Positions 6,980 through 15,573 of a DNA stretch of 64,000 nt are shown piece by piece; the first letter of the stretch is position 1; each line of letters begins with the position of its first letter. The position numbers were made by a program, and so were the translations under genes. The stretch covers positions 1-64,000 of the forward strand of contig JAGWXD010000012.1 of NCBI GenBank assembly GCA_018970085.1, given 5' to 3'. This DNA comes from Cyanobacteria bacterium REEB459. GTDB lineage: Bacteria > Cyanobacteriota > Cyanobacteriia > Phormidesmidales > Phormidesmidaceae. The notes under the pieces are model-generated. The model was not told the origin of the DNA. It saw nothing but the letters and a program-made list of their open reading frames with translations, and did not search any database.

Positions 6980-9123
6980 GACTGCTCTAACTCCTGGTTG
7001 GTTACATCTACGGGAAGGCGGGTACGTTTTAGCCGCCAGGCCGTGACCGGCTCCTTATTATTAGTCAGATCGGGAGCCGCTTCGAAGGGATAGAGATCGT
7101 AGAGACGCTGATGGATAGTCTGAGACACCAGAATACTGCCGGGAGGGCAAGCGTTTTTGAGGGCAGAGGCCAAATTTAAGGTTTCCCCCCAAACATCGTA
7201 AACCACCCGACTACGGCCTACAATGGCCGCCACCAGGTCGCCCGAGTGAACACCAACTTTCAAATTGAGTTTAAACCCCCGCTCCAGATTAAAACGGCGG
7301 ACAATCCCCAGCATATCCAGGGCGAAGTCAACAGCCCGTTTGTCATGGTCGAGATAGGGAACAGAGAGACCACAGACCGCCAGATAGTTATCACCCATGG
7401 TTTTAATTTTTTCCATACCATGGACTCCAGCCGCCTCATCAAAACTACTCACCAAATCATTGAGAATAGAAACCGCTTCGTAGGCGCTCAAATTAGCCGA
7501 AAGTCTGGTAAAACCGGTTAAGTCGGCTATTAAAACAGCCACATTGGAGAGGTCTTCGGCGATGGTTTTCTCTCCCCGTTGCAGGCGTTTGGCAATGGTC
7601 TCAGGAAAAACACTGAGGAGCAGTTTCTCGTTTTCCTGGTTTTTTTGCTCTACCAGGTTAGTTTGGGTGCGCAGGCTTTGAACCATGGCATTAAAGGACT
7701 GCCCTAACTCGCCAAACTCATCTTCAGTGGCCAGATCAGAAATGGTTTCCAGTTCACCAAGGGCAACCCGGCGGGCGCTACTGATTAGTTTTTGAATCGG
7801 TTTAACAAACACATGGGCCAACCCCATAGCCAGCACGGTAACCACCAGCAATAGCAGGGTCGCCGATATCAACACCTGCCGCCGAAAGGAGTAGATGGGG
7901 GCGTAGGCCTCTGCCAGGTCCATCTCCGCCAGAATCCCCCAGTTTAAGCCATCAATATGTAGGGGCGCGTAGGAACTCAATACCGGTATACCCCGATAGT
8001 CGGGAATAATTTGGGTACCCTGTTGTCCGTTTAAGCTGGCCCGCACCGCCAGGGTGTCCACCCGTTGTTGCAAAATCGAGGTGCCATACTGGTTGATGCG
8101 ATTAATATCGGCATCTTTGACCCCAATCGCTCTCAGGCTCTGGGCGTAACCCTGAGGGTCCTGCACCAGAAAGCGAGATACCGATCGCATCATCGTATCA
8201 TCCCCTACCAGGTAGGTCTCACCGGTCTTACCCAAACCATCCCCCTCCCAGTTCTGGTTACCAGTCATAACGGCGTTAATTTCATCCACCGGTAACTGAA
8301 AGGCCAGCACCCCAATTAGGGTGGATTGGCTAAAGATGGGAGCGGCAATAAACGCAGCCGGCGCTCCATAGGAAGGGGCATAGGGCTCAAAGTCAATTAG
8401 CCAGGCATAGTTGCGTTCCTTAGCCCTTTGCACCAGAGCCACTAACCGGGCCAGATTACTATCTTTGTAGGGTCCGGTTTTGAGATTAGTGGTAAAGTCG
8501 GTTTCCTTAAATACGGTATAGACAATATTGCCCTGAGGATCAATCAGGAACATATCGTAGTAGCCAAATTTTTCGATGATGTTACGAAAGATGGGGTGAT
8601 AACGGCCATGAATAGCACTATAGCGACTACCATCCCGGGCCTGGTTAAGCCGATGTTTCTCACCTACCGGGTGGGAGTTAGCGGCGATATAGTAGTACTG
8701 CAAGTAATAGACCTGAGAAACCTTGGGAATGTAGGACTGCAAGAAGGGGGTACCTTCCTGCACCTTGGCTAAGCGGGCCAATAGAACCTGCTGATAATAA
8801 TCCGCCAGTTTGGCAGTCGCCTGGGGGGGTGGCTTTAACCTTGCTGCATCCTGATAGGCGGCGTCAAACTCTGCCATGGCGCTGACAATAGCCGGATTCT
8901 CACTCAGGGTTTGGGTATGGTAACGAATCGTTTTAAAGTAAGCCTCAATCTGGTAGGCCTTAGACGCTCGAACACTGGTTAACTGGCTAAACACCCGATC
9001 AGTCAGGTTAATCTGACCACTGCGATAGCCCAGGTAGGCCGTAATCAAGGTAGATAAACCACTGACCGCTAACAGCATGATAATCAGCTTGGACTTAATG
9101 CTGAGTTGATTTAAAGATCCCAT
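6976..9123 (-). CDS. Membrane class III adenylate cyclase-like protein (dCache-HAMP-cyclase)
   Basis: This 715-residue sensor cyclase has an N-terminal membrane span (about residues 10-33), a long extracytoplasmic dCache-like region (about 40-410), a second span (about 421-443), HAMP (about 444-495) and a class III catalytic domain (about 528-705). Metal aspartates are Asp534 and Asp578. The purine-selecting pair is Lys574 and Asp643 (YDVWG), the adenylate-cyclase type. Asn650 is kept, but the transition-state arginine four residues later is Ala654, which may lower or change activity. The ATG at 9123 is preferred over a GTG 36 bases upstream because it directly precedes the usual N-terminal basic/hydrophobic start. 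Its stop overlaps the channel gene start (ATGA). Confidence 0.9.
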   Translation of the reverse strand: MGSLNQLSIKSKLIIMLLAVSGLSTLITAYLGYRSGQINLTDRVFSQLTSVRASKAYQIEAYFKTIRYHTQTLSENPAIVSAMAEFDAAYQDAARLKPPPQATAKLADYYQQVLLARLAKVQEGTPFLQSYIPKVSQVYYLQYYYIAANSHPVGEKHRLNQARDGSRYSAIHGRYHPIFRNIIEKFGYYDMFLIDPQGNIVYTVFKETDFTTNLKTGPYKDSNLARLVALVQRAKERNYAWLIDFEPYAPSYGAPAAFIAAPIFSQSTLIGVLAFQLPVDEINAVMTGNQNWEGDGLGKTGETYLVGDDTMMRSVSRFLVQDPQGYAQSLRAIGVKDADINRINQYGTSILQQRVDTLAVRASLNGQQGTQIIPDYRGIPVLSSYAPLHIDGLNWGILAEMDLAEAYAPIYSFRRQVLISATLLLLVVTVLAMGLAHVFVKPIQKLISSARRVALGELETISDLATEDEFGELGQSFNAMVQSLRTQTNLVEQKNQENEKLLLSVFPETIAKRLQRGEKTIAEDLSNVAVLIADLTGFTRLSANLSAYEAVSILNDLVSSFDEAAGVHGMEKIKTMGDNYLAVCGLSVPYLDHDKRAVDFALDMLGIVRRFNLERGFKLNLKVGVHSGDLVAAIVGRSRVVYDVWGETLNLASALKNACPPGSILVSQTIHQRLYDLYPFEAAPDLTNNKEPVTAWRLKRTRLPVDVTNQELEQS

Positions 9124-9275
9124 GGCACCACCAGCAGAGAAAAGAATACGGGATACCACTAGCCAGGTTGCCTAGAGCCCGTGGGCAAAAGCCAGGGCTA
9201 GGCCAGACATTCTCGCCAGACTACGACTATAGCCATTCCTGAAATGCCGCCACTGATACATTTGCTTGAACAGTA

Positions 9276-9316
9276 GCTTAGGAGATTATCGATCTCCAGA
9301 CTGTATTTTCCTAAGC
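9276..9316. promoter_or_regulatory. Nested inverted repeat upstream of the cyclase gene
   Basis: GCTTAGGA (9276-9283) pairs with TCCTAAGC (9309-9316), and an inner pair GGAGAT (9281-9286)/ATCTCC (9292-9297) competes with it. The site lies between the AI-2E transporter stop and the cyclase start, both on the minus strand. No U-tract follows it on the minus strand, so an operator or attenuator-like switch is possible as well as a weak terminator. Confidence 0.4.
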
Positions 9317-9333
9317 AAAAGTCTGATGAAATA

Positions 9334-10380
9334 TCAGGCCGTGGGCTCGTCGGTTTGCTCTAAAACATCCTGAATCCAGGCTTCTTCAATCCAGGTCTTG
9401 CTGATCACAGCCAGGGGTAGGGCAAGAATTAAACCCAGCGGTCCTAGAAAGGTAGCAAAAAAGATCTGAGCAATCAGCGTAGCGGCCGGCAGCAGTGAAA
9501 CCTGTTTGTGCATAGCCATGGGAGTGAACCAGTAGCTTTCTAGATTTTGAATCAGGACGTAGAGCACAATCACCACAACAGCCTTACCAGGTGATTGAAG
9601 AAAGGCAACGAAGACTGGAGAGGCAGCACTGAGGGTAGGCCCTAAATTGGGAATAAAATTTAACAAACCAGCCAGCACGGCATGGGCGAAGGCATAGGGA
9701 ATGCCTAAAATGGACAAACCAATAAAACTCAAACTGGCAACAAATAGGGAACTAAAGGCTACTCCCCCCAGCCAGGACAGCAAAGCAACTTCACATTTGG
9801 TTAAAATCTGGTCGGCTCGTCGCCGATAATTGGAGGGAAAAAGTCGCAATAGTAAGCGGCGATAGGCAGCCGGATCACTCACCATCATAATGGTCAGCAC
9901 CATCAGCAGTAAGGCTTGCAGCACAATCACGACGAAACTAGAAAAGAATGCCAGGAAATTGCCAAACACCCGACTGCCAATGGTGGCCATCTCCCTCAGA
10001 ATGTCTGACAGACCTGGAATAAAGGTAAAGTCAGGGTCAGGGAACCAACTAGGGGGATTGGAGCGGGCCAGATCAAACCAGCGCACCAGTTTGGCAAACC
10101 CCCTGGGTAACAGCTGGATGAGTTCGTGAAACTGACTTACAAAAAGGGGTAAAACTAGCCATAGGAACAGGAAAAAACCCAACAGGATTAAGCCAACCGT
10201 CACCAGCATGGCTCGACTACGCCGCCAGCCATACAGCTTGACAAATCTTCGAATCAAGCTGTTCAGCACCGTTGTCAAAACAACCGCGGCGAAAATCAAT
10301 AGGACAATTTGACGAAATTGCCACAGAATCACCAGCACTATGGCAATTAGAGCAAGGTTAATCCAGTCGGTTAGTTTCAC
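9334..10380 (-). CDS. AI-2E family transporter (PerM/UPF0118)
   Basis: This 348-residue polytopic membrane protein has about seven to eight spans and the family pattern: paired N-terminal spans (about 8-24 and 28-46), a span near 58-82, a long middle loop with amphipathic segments, and C-terminal spans including the conserved ILGIPYAFAHAVLAGLLNFIP segment. Members are annotated as autoinducer-2 exporters, but most cyanobacterial paralogues have no proven substrate, and ion or small-molecule export is equally possible. Translation starts at GTG (10380) with AGAGG a few bases upstream. It is divergent from pcyA across 127 bp. Confidence 0.85.
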   Translation of the reverse strand: MKLTDWINLALIAIVLVILWQFRQIVLLIFAAVVLTTVLNSLIRRFVKLYGWRRSRAMLVTVGLILLGFFLFLWLVLPLFVSQFHELIQLLPRGFAKLVRWFDLARSNPPSWFPDPDFTFIPGLSDILREMATIGSRVFGNFLAFFSSFVVIVLQALLLMVLTIMMVSDPAAYRRLLLRLFPSNYRRRADQILTKCEVALLSWLGGVAFSSLFVASLSFIGLSILGIPYAFAHAVLAGLLNFIPNLGPTLSAASPVFVAFLQSPGKAVVVIVLYVLIQNLESYWFTPMAMHKQVSLLPAATLIAQIFFATFLGPLGLILALPLAVISKTWIEEAWIQDVLEQTDEPTA

Positions 10381-10507
10381 TGGCCTCTGTAGTTGAAGAC
10401 ACTAGCTGAGTCAATAGCAACCCATTCCAGCTTCTAACTCTACAACCATTGGGCCCTCTGAAGGCTTAAATAGAGTATAAGTTTGAACGAATTCAAAGGC
10501 CGCTTCT

Positions 10508-11245
10508 ATGACCGCCTCCTCCTCCCGTGCCCTCCGTGATCAGCAGCATCCGATGATTCGAAATCTGGCTAATCAGATTGAAGCCCTCTGGCAAACCCAT
10601 CTAGATCTGGCCGCCTATAGCCTGCCCGAAGACCTGGGCTTGGTGGAGGGTCGCCTGGAGGGAGAACGGTTAACCATTGAAAATACCTGCTATCAAACCC
10701 CCCAATTTCGCAAGCTACACCTGGAGCTAGCCCGGGTGGGGCAAAATCTGGATATCCTTCATTGTGTTATGTTTCCCCGGCCCGACTATGCTCTGCCGAT
10801 GTTTGGCTGCGACCTGGTGGGCGGGCGGGGGCAGATTAGTGCGGCCATTGTAGATCTATCCCCGGTGCTGGGGAGCTTGTCTCCCGAGTACGAACGGGCG
10901 ATCGCGGCCCTACCAAATCCCAGCTTTAGCGAAGAACGGGATCTCCCGCCCTGGGGCACGATCTTTTCCCCCTATTGCCGATTTATTCGGCCTACCCAAC
11001 CTGAAGAGGAATCAGCGTTTGTACAGTTAATTACCGACTATTTGGCCATCCACTGCCAACAGGCCCGGGCTATAGCCCCCACTGCCCATACCCGGGGCGC
11101 CGTGCTGGCCGGCCAACGCCACTACTGCCAGCAACAACAACAAAACGACAAAACCCGACGGGTACTAGAAAAGGCCTTTGGTCAGAGTTGGGCCGATCGT
11201 TACATGACTACGGTTTTATTTGACCTACCAGACTACCCTGAATAG
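10508..11245 (+). CDS. pcyA: Phycocyanobilin:ferredoxin oxidoreductase
   Basis: PcyA reduces biliverdin IXalpha by four electrons from ferredoxin to give phycocyanobilin, the chromophore of phycobilisomes and phytochromes. The 245-residue length is typical. The catalytic residues known from Synechocystis PcyA (Glu76, His88, Asp105) map to Glu73 (HLELA), His85 (ILHCVMFPR) and Asp102 (FGCDLV), all conserved with a constant offset of three. The protein is soluble and monofunctional. The gene starts at ATG 10508 and ends about 60 bp before the convergent phosphatase gene. It is strong evidence for a phycobilisome-containing cyanobacterium. Confidence 0.97.
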   Translation: MTASSSRALRDQQHPMIRNLANQIEALWQTHLDLAAYSLPEDLGLVEGRLEGERLTIENTCYQTPQFRKLHLELARVGQNLDILHCVMFPRPDYALPMFGCDLVGGRGQISAAIVDLSPVLGSLSPEYERAIAALPNPSFSEERDLPPWGTIFSPYCRFIRPTQPEEESAFVQLITDYLAIHCQQARAIAPTAHTRGAVLAGQRHYCQQQQQNDKTRRVLEKAFGQSWADRYMTTVLFDLPDYPE

Positions 11246-11304
11246 GTTTTCTGGGCCAAGCCATGGCCCCACCAGAGCAGCCGGAAAAGATTGCCCAGGG
11301 TCTT

Positions 11305-12060
11305 TCATGAACGACCCGAAACCCCCCGCCGACCCCGCTTCAATGAGGCTGGGTCAAGTCGAATCATGGCCTCTGCAAGAGGCAAAATTCTTTCTAACGG
11401 GTTGAACACATTGACCTGATAAACTACCTGATTATCCCAATCCAGGGCGGTCAGCCAACCACTGCGAGGATGATACACCCCCGTATCAATGTCTAACCAG
11501 CCACATCCCCCCACAATCTGGCCAGGGGTTACGGTCGGAAAAGTAAAGGTAATGGTATGGCCAGTAATAATTAACTTATCTGAGAAAAAGGGGGTCAAAC
11601 TGCTATGGAAGGTGTCTCGAATCCAGCACAATTCATAGCTACTTTGAACCGCCAGGGGCAACGCCGGATTAACCCCCGCATGAACCAACCAAAGGTCTCC
11701 GAGATCAATATAGAGAGGTAGCTGACTTAACCAGACTAGATGATCTTCCAGCACATCTGGACAGTTAATATAACTACTCAAGGTGGCCTGACCGCCACTA
11801 TAAATCCACCCCTGCAGACTGGGTAGATTAATCTGTCCACCAGCGAAAGCATCTAAAATTAATTGTTCATGATTTCCCCGTACGCAACCATGGGCATGAC
11901 GTCTGACAAAATCAACCACATGGGAACTCTGGGGACCCCGGTCAATCAAGTCCCCCACCGCATAAACGCGGTCATCGGAGCCTGGATCCATAATGTCCCA
12001 AAGCCGCCGCAGTCCGTCATAATGACCGTGAATATCGCCAATAAAGAAACGTCGAGCCAT
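11305..12060 (-). CDS. PPP-type metallophosphoesterase (Ser/Thr phosphatase or ApaH/PrpE-like)
   Basis: This 251-residue protein carries the three PPP-family metal-binding motifs close to its N-terminus: GDIHG (residues 8-12), GDLIDRGP (36-43) and GNHE (62-65). Later histidines sit in VHAGVNP and TGHT. The family contains protein phosphatases and diadenosine polyphosphatases; sequence alone does not separate them. The ATG at 12060 (MARRFFIGDIHG) is preferred over a TTG 15 bases upstream, because the fold begins immediately after it. Expected to be cytoplasmic. It is divergent from the small FtsB-like gene. Confidence 0.87.
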   Translation of the reverse strand: MARRFFIGDIHGHYDGLRRLWDIMDPGSDDRVYAVGDLIDRGPQSSHVVDFVRRHAHGCVRGNHEQLILDAFAGGQINLPSLQGWIYSGGQATLSSYINCPDVLEDHLVWLSQLPLYIDLGDLWLVHAGVNPALPLAVQSSYELCWIRDTFHSSLTPFFSDKLIITGHTITFTFPTVTPGQIVGGCGWLDIDTGVYHPRSGWLTALDWDNQVVYQVNVFNPLERILPLAEAMIRLDPASLKRGRRGVSGRS

Positions 12061-12162
12061 GGGAAAGGCAGCCAATGGTAGGCACAGGCACGGGTAATGC
12101 CAGGAATGTGAAATTATTATGCCCTGAATTACGTTTAGAATATCTTAGAAAATACTGACCTG

Positions 12163-12184
12163 GCCTGACTCAATCGGGTCAGGC
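12163..12184. promoter_or_regulatory. Inverted repeat in a divergent intergenic region
   Basis: GCCTGAC (12163-12169) and GTCAGGC (12178-12184) form a 7-bp stem with an 8-nt loop, followed by TTTA. No gene reads into it from the left on the plus strand, so it is more likely a 5' hairpin or operator in the region between the divergent phosphatase and FtsB-like genes than a terminator. Confidence 0.3.
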
Positions 12185-12323
12185 TTTACCGTGAAAACCC
12201 CCAATATTCTACAAATCGATGTAACAATCTGGCCATTGTCAGTCATAATTAGCCCCAACTCCCTGCCGTTACCGGCAGAGTATGTGCCCGATCTGTTCCT
12301 ACCTACTGCCTGGAGTCCGTGTA

Positions 12324-12707
12324 ATGAACCCCTTACCTCGGCGAGCCCTAACACCAGAGACTAAGGCCCAACCTCAAACTCGCCGTGCCAGTCGGCGCCA
12401 AATCAACCGACAGATGGCAAAGTTCACCCCCCTGTTGGAAGTAGTAGCTCGCCTCAGTGTTAGTAGTTTCTTAGCTCTGGTCAGTCTCAGCAGTTTAGGC
12501 CAGCTGATTCCCTATATTTATCGTCAGGCTCACCACCTCCAGGACGTTAGAGTTGCCCTGAACGCGGCTGAAGCGGCCAATCTGCAACTCAAGTCAGACT
12601 TTAGCCGTTATTTTGATCCGGCCCAGACAGGAGATTTAATTGAAGAGCAAAGTGGATACAAGTACGCCAACCAACGCCCTATTGTTTGGATCCATCCGGC
12701 CAAATAG
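12324..12707 (+). CDS. Small bitopic membrane protein with FtsB/FtsL-like topology, function unknown
   Basis: This 127-residue protein has a basic N-terminus (residues 1-38, rich in Arg, Lys and Gln), one membrane span (about 42-65), then an alanine-rich, probably coiled-coil helix (about 66-92) and a short C-terminal tail with the QSGYKYANQRPIVWI segment. I recognise it as the kind of small protein conserved in cyanobacteria, but I do not know a function. The layout (short cytoplasmic N-terminus, one span, periplasmic coiled coil) resembles divisome proteins FtsB/FtsL; that is a topology argument only. The start at 12324 is chosen over an upstream ATG because it precedes the basic segment directly. 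The downstream gene encodes an AmpG-like permease. Confidence 0.7.
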   Translation: MNPLPRRALTPETKAQPQTRRASRRQINRQMAKFTPLLEVVARLSVSSFLALVSLSSLGQLIPYIYRQAHHLQDVRVALNAAEAANLQLKSDFSRYFDPAQTGDLIEEQSGYKYANQRPIVWIHPAK

Positions 12708-12747
12708 TAGGGCGCGATCGCCCTGGTGCTAGCTCAGCTAGACCGCT

Positions 12748-14172
12748 ATGATTGTCACCCGTGCCCATAATTCCATTGCAACTCATACTGTGAAGCAACT
12801 TCAGCCCCTGATCAGGGTTTTCCAGAGTCGAAAAATGGCCGCCATTCTGGTGTTGGGATTCAGTTCTGGGCTCCCCTACGCTCTAATGGATGACGCCTTT
12901 CGAGGCTGGATGACTAAGTCCCAAATCGACTTGAAAACCATTGGCTGGTTCAGTCTGATTGGGTTGCCCTACTCGTTTAAATTTCTCTGGTCGCCCCTTT
13001 TAGATCGCTTTGTTCCCCCTGGTTTAGGTCGACGGCGGGGTTGGATAGTTCTGGCCCAATTGGGTCTGATCCTGGCCATTCTACTGCTGGCTTTACAGAT
13101 GGGGCACTTTCTACCCGGAAAATTGGCCGGAGGATTGGCCGGAGGATTGGTTAGTCAAGACTCCATGCCCCTGTTTAAAATACTCGCCCTGACAGCCCTG
13201 GTCATTACATTTCTAAGCGCTACTCAAGACATTGCCATCGATGCCTACCGTACCGATGTCCTTGACCACCGCGAGGTTGGGGCCGGAGCCGCCACCTACG
13301 TGCTTGGCTATCGCATCGCTATATTGGTCACCGGAGCCATTAGCTTCATTCTTGCTGACCAGATCAGTTGGCCAGGGGTCTATGGGCTGATGGCTGGTTT
13401 AATGATTGCCGGTCTGATCGCCTCTGTTTGGGCTCCGGAGCCAAGCCAGGCAGGGGTGCCACCCGAGTCCTTGGCCCAGGCGGTGATCTTACCCTTTGTA
13501 GAGTTCTTTAATCGGCTGGGGGGAGGGCGAGCCCTATCGGTCATACTGTTCATTTTGCTTTACAAATTAGGCGATAACCTAACCGCTAAAATGGCCATTC
13601 CCTTCTTAGGAGACCAGGGTTTGGGCTTTAGTGATACTGATATCGGCGCAATTCGTCAGGGGTTGGGGCTACTAGCTACGATTGTCGGGACCCTGGTGGG
13701 GGGGGCGGCGGTCAGTCAACTGGGTATCCATCGATCGCTGTGGCTCTTTGGCGGGTTGCAAGCCCTTAGCAATCTGGGCTATCTGATTCTGGCGATTGTT
13801 GGTAAGCACTATCTAACCCTGGTGCTGGCCATTAACATTGAAAACTTTTGTGCGGGTCTGGGCACCGCCGGCTTTGTGGGATTTCTCATGAGCCTTTGTA
13901 ACCCTACTTTCTCGGCTACTCAGTTCGCCCTGTTGTCAAGCTTGATGGCCGTGGGACGCGATCTGGTGGCTGGGCCCATGAGCGGAGAATTGGCCCAGGC
14001 CATTAAAGAGTGGGTGCAAACCACCCCCCAGCTGCAAAGCTGGCCAGCCCTGGCGGGCAGTAGTCAGCAGGGCTGGCCCCTCTTTTTCGCCCTGACCCTG
14101 GTAGCGGCCCTACCGGGTTTAGCCCTATTGCCCTGGTTTGCCCCCTGGCAGTCTTCTAGTCTTGATCGGTGA
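12748..14172 (+). CDS. MFS transporter of the AmpG (muropeptide permease) type
   Basis: This 474-residue, 12-span MFS protein has an N-terminal signature close to AmpG: GFSSGLPYALMDDAFRGW, then SLIGLPYSFKFLWSPLLDR, and the acidic/Arg loop ATQDIAIDAYRTD typical of the family. AmpG proteins import anhydro-muropeptides for cell-wall recycling; relatives in cyanobacteria have unproven substrates. A short glycine-rich tandem duplication (KLAGGLAGGLV, near residues 125-135) lies in a loop. Its 3' end overlaps the convergent VanX-like peptidase gene by 17 bp. The pairing supports a peptidoglycan-recycling context. Confidence 0.87.
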   Translation: MIVTRAHNSIATHTVKQLQPLIRVFQSRKMAAILVLGFSSGLPYALMDDAFRGWMTKSQIDLKTIGWFSLIGLPYSFKFLWSPLLDRFVPPGLGRRRGWIVLAQLGLILAILLLALQMGHFLPGKLAGGLAGGLVSQDSMPLFKILALTALVITFLSATQDIAIDAYRTDVLDHREVGAGAATYVLGYRIAILVTGAISFILADQISWPGVYGLMAGLMIAGLIASVWAPEPSQAGVPPESLAQAVILPFVEFFNRLGGGRALSVILFILLYKLGDNLTAKMAIPFLGDQGLGFSDTDIGAIRQGLGLLATIVGTLVGGAAVSQLGIHRSLWLFGGLQALSNLGYLILAIVGKHYLTLVLAINIENFCAGLGTAGFVGFLMSLCNPTFSATQFALLSSLMAVGRDLVAGPMSGELAQAIKEWVQTTPQLQSWPALAGSSQQGWPLFFALTLVAALPGLALLPWFAPWQSSSLDR

Positions 14173-14977
14173 GGGAATCGCTGCGGGTTTCTACCCTGCC
14201 GTATCGGGCCACCCCTGCTGGTTGCCCCTGCTCCAGACTAACCAGCCAGGTCCACATTTGGTCCCCCAGGCAAAAATGCCACCACTCCTGGAGATGGCGA
14301 CGAAATCCAGCAGCAACCATAACCTGGTGAAGTAGCTGGCGGTGATAATTAAACAGCTCAGCCTGGGGATGGTGACTCTGGCTAAAGTGGTCGGGAAAGG
14401 AACGGGGAGAGATTTCATCAATGGCAGACCCCATAGCCACAGGTTGGCCCCGATCATCCACCAGGGTAAGGTCAACGGCGGCCCCGGTGCTGTGAGGCGG
14501 AGGAGTGTCTGGACAATCGCTGGGGCTTGCCCAAAATTGCTCCACCTCCGCCATGATCGCTCGATGGTGGGCAGGGGCCAGAGCTTCGGGGTGCAGTCCG
14601 CGATCGCGCACAAGGGTTTGAAAGGTGTATTGCACCATAAACCGCTGCACCGCCAGGGGACGGTAGGCATCAAACACCTGTAGCCCCCATCCTGGCTGCT
14701 GTTGTTGGAGCAATCCCTGGGCCTGAAGGAGCGCCGCCAGTACCCCCGACCTTAAGGAAAAGGGGGAGCACGGGCCGTAGGGAGCTCCCAAGCTCTGATA
14801 GGGATGGGGAATCACCGCCATCAACGGGTCTATCCCAGCCTGGCCAAGGGGAGTCAGCCTCTCCCCCTGAAAGGGTAAGTTGGGTTCCCTACCCCAGGGA
14901 TCTGGGGCGTTGCGGAGAGGAATAGCCACCAGGGGCTCACCACAGTCTTGAATCGCAATAGCCTGATAGGGTTTCAT
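14156..14977 (-). CDS. M15-family D-Ala-D-Ala dipeptidase/carboxypeptidase (VanX/DdpX-like)
   Basis: This 273-residue protein has the M15D zinc-site pattern: the conserved DAYRPL segment, the SxHxxGxAxD-type motif in PPHSTGAAVDLTLVDD, and the C-terminal EWWHF motif that supplies the catalytic Glu and third zinc His. Such enzymes cleave D-Ala-D-Ala, releasing D-alanine from cell-wall turnover or blocking vancomycin targets. The ATG at 14977 (MKPYQAIAIQDCGEPLV) is preferred to one 60 bases upstream, whose extra 20 residues look non-homologous. No signal peptide is visible, so it is probably cytoplasmic, as in VanX. It converges with the AmpG-like gene. Confidence 0.88.
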   Translation of the reverse strand: MKPYQAIAIQDCGEPLVAIPLRNAPDPWGREPNLPFQGERLTPLGQAGIDPLMAVIPHPYQSLGAPYGPCSPFSLRSGVLAALLQAQGLLQQQQPGWGLQVFDAYRPLAVQRFMVQYTFQTLVRDRGLHPEALAPAHHRAIMAEVEQFWASPSDCPDTPPPHSTGAAVDLTLVDDRGQPVAMGSAIDEISPRSFPDHFSQSHHPQAELFNYHRQLLHQVMVAAGFRRHLQEWWHFCLGDQMWTWLVSLEQGQPAGVARYGRVETRSDSLTDQD

Positions 14978-15062
14978 GGCGATCTTCCATAGAGCCTTTG
15001 GGTTACTTGCCACTATGATCCTGGCTGGAGTGGTCAACGCTATTTTAATGATTTAGTCAGAG

Positions 15063-15572
15063 TTGGGTACTATTCAAGCATTAAGGGCTAGCTTTGACAT
15101 TGCCTTGAGCTATCAACAAACCAGTTGTATCCAAATTTGCAGTGATCCTGCTGCCCTGGGGTCCCTGTTAAACTGGTTTAACCAATTTCAGGCCGCCCCC
15201 ATGCCCCGTCAACTCTGGTTACAATGCCAGATAGCATTGGCCGAAGGCTTTACCAATGCGGTTCGCCATGCCCATGCTCACCTGCCCGTCACTACACCGG
15301 TAGTGATTGAGATGGCCGTCTCTGACCGCACCATTGATCTTCGCATCTGGGACCAGGGGCCTGGTTTCGATTTCCATGGCGTGCTGGCGCACCAGGACCA
15401 CCAGGGCGATCGCGATGCCGAACAGGGCCGGGGGCTGAGCATCCTGAGGCGAGTCGCCGATCAACTCAGCTACGACTCCGACCCCGGCAAGGGCAATTGC
15501 CTCCACCTCCATAAAACTTACCCCAGCCATCTGCCAGCCCGTACCCAACCTGAAAGCCTAAAGAGTACCTGA
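15063..15572 (+). CDS. RsbW-type anti-sigma factor serine kinase / GHKL ATPase
   Basis: This 169-residue, single-domain GHKL ATPase has the N box EGFTNAVRHAH, the G1 box DQGPGFDF and the G2 box GRGLSILRRVAD. This is the RsbW/SpoIIAB layout, in which the kinase phosphorylates an STAS-domain antagonist and may bind a sigma factor. No cognate STAS protein is adjacent; a SpoIIE-type phosphatase lies about 6.5 kb downstream. Translation appears to start at TTG (15063); no upstream in-frame ATG is available and the next ATG (MPRQLW) would cut into the domain. One base separates its stop from the DUF92 start codon, suggesting coupling. Confidence 0.85.
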   Translation: MGTIQALRASFDIALSYQQTSCIQICSDPAALGSLLNWFNQFQAAPMPRQLWLQCQIALAEGFTNAVRHAHAHLPVTTPVVIEMAVSDRTIDLRIWDQGPGFDFHGVLAHQDHQGDRDAEQGRGLSILRRVADQLSYDSDPGKGNCLHLHKTYPSHLPARTQPESLKST

Positions 15573-15573
15573 G

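Noticed and set aside
13118-13152. Tandem TTGGCCGGAGGA in the AmpG-like gene
   Set aside because: Local in-frame duplication coding for AGGLAGGL in a loop; ordinary slippage.
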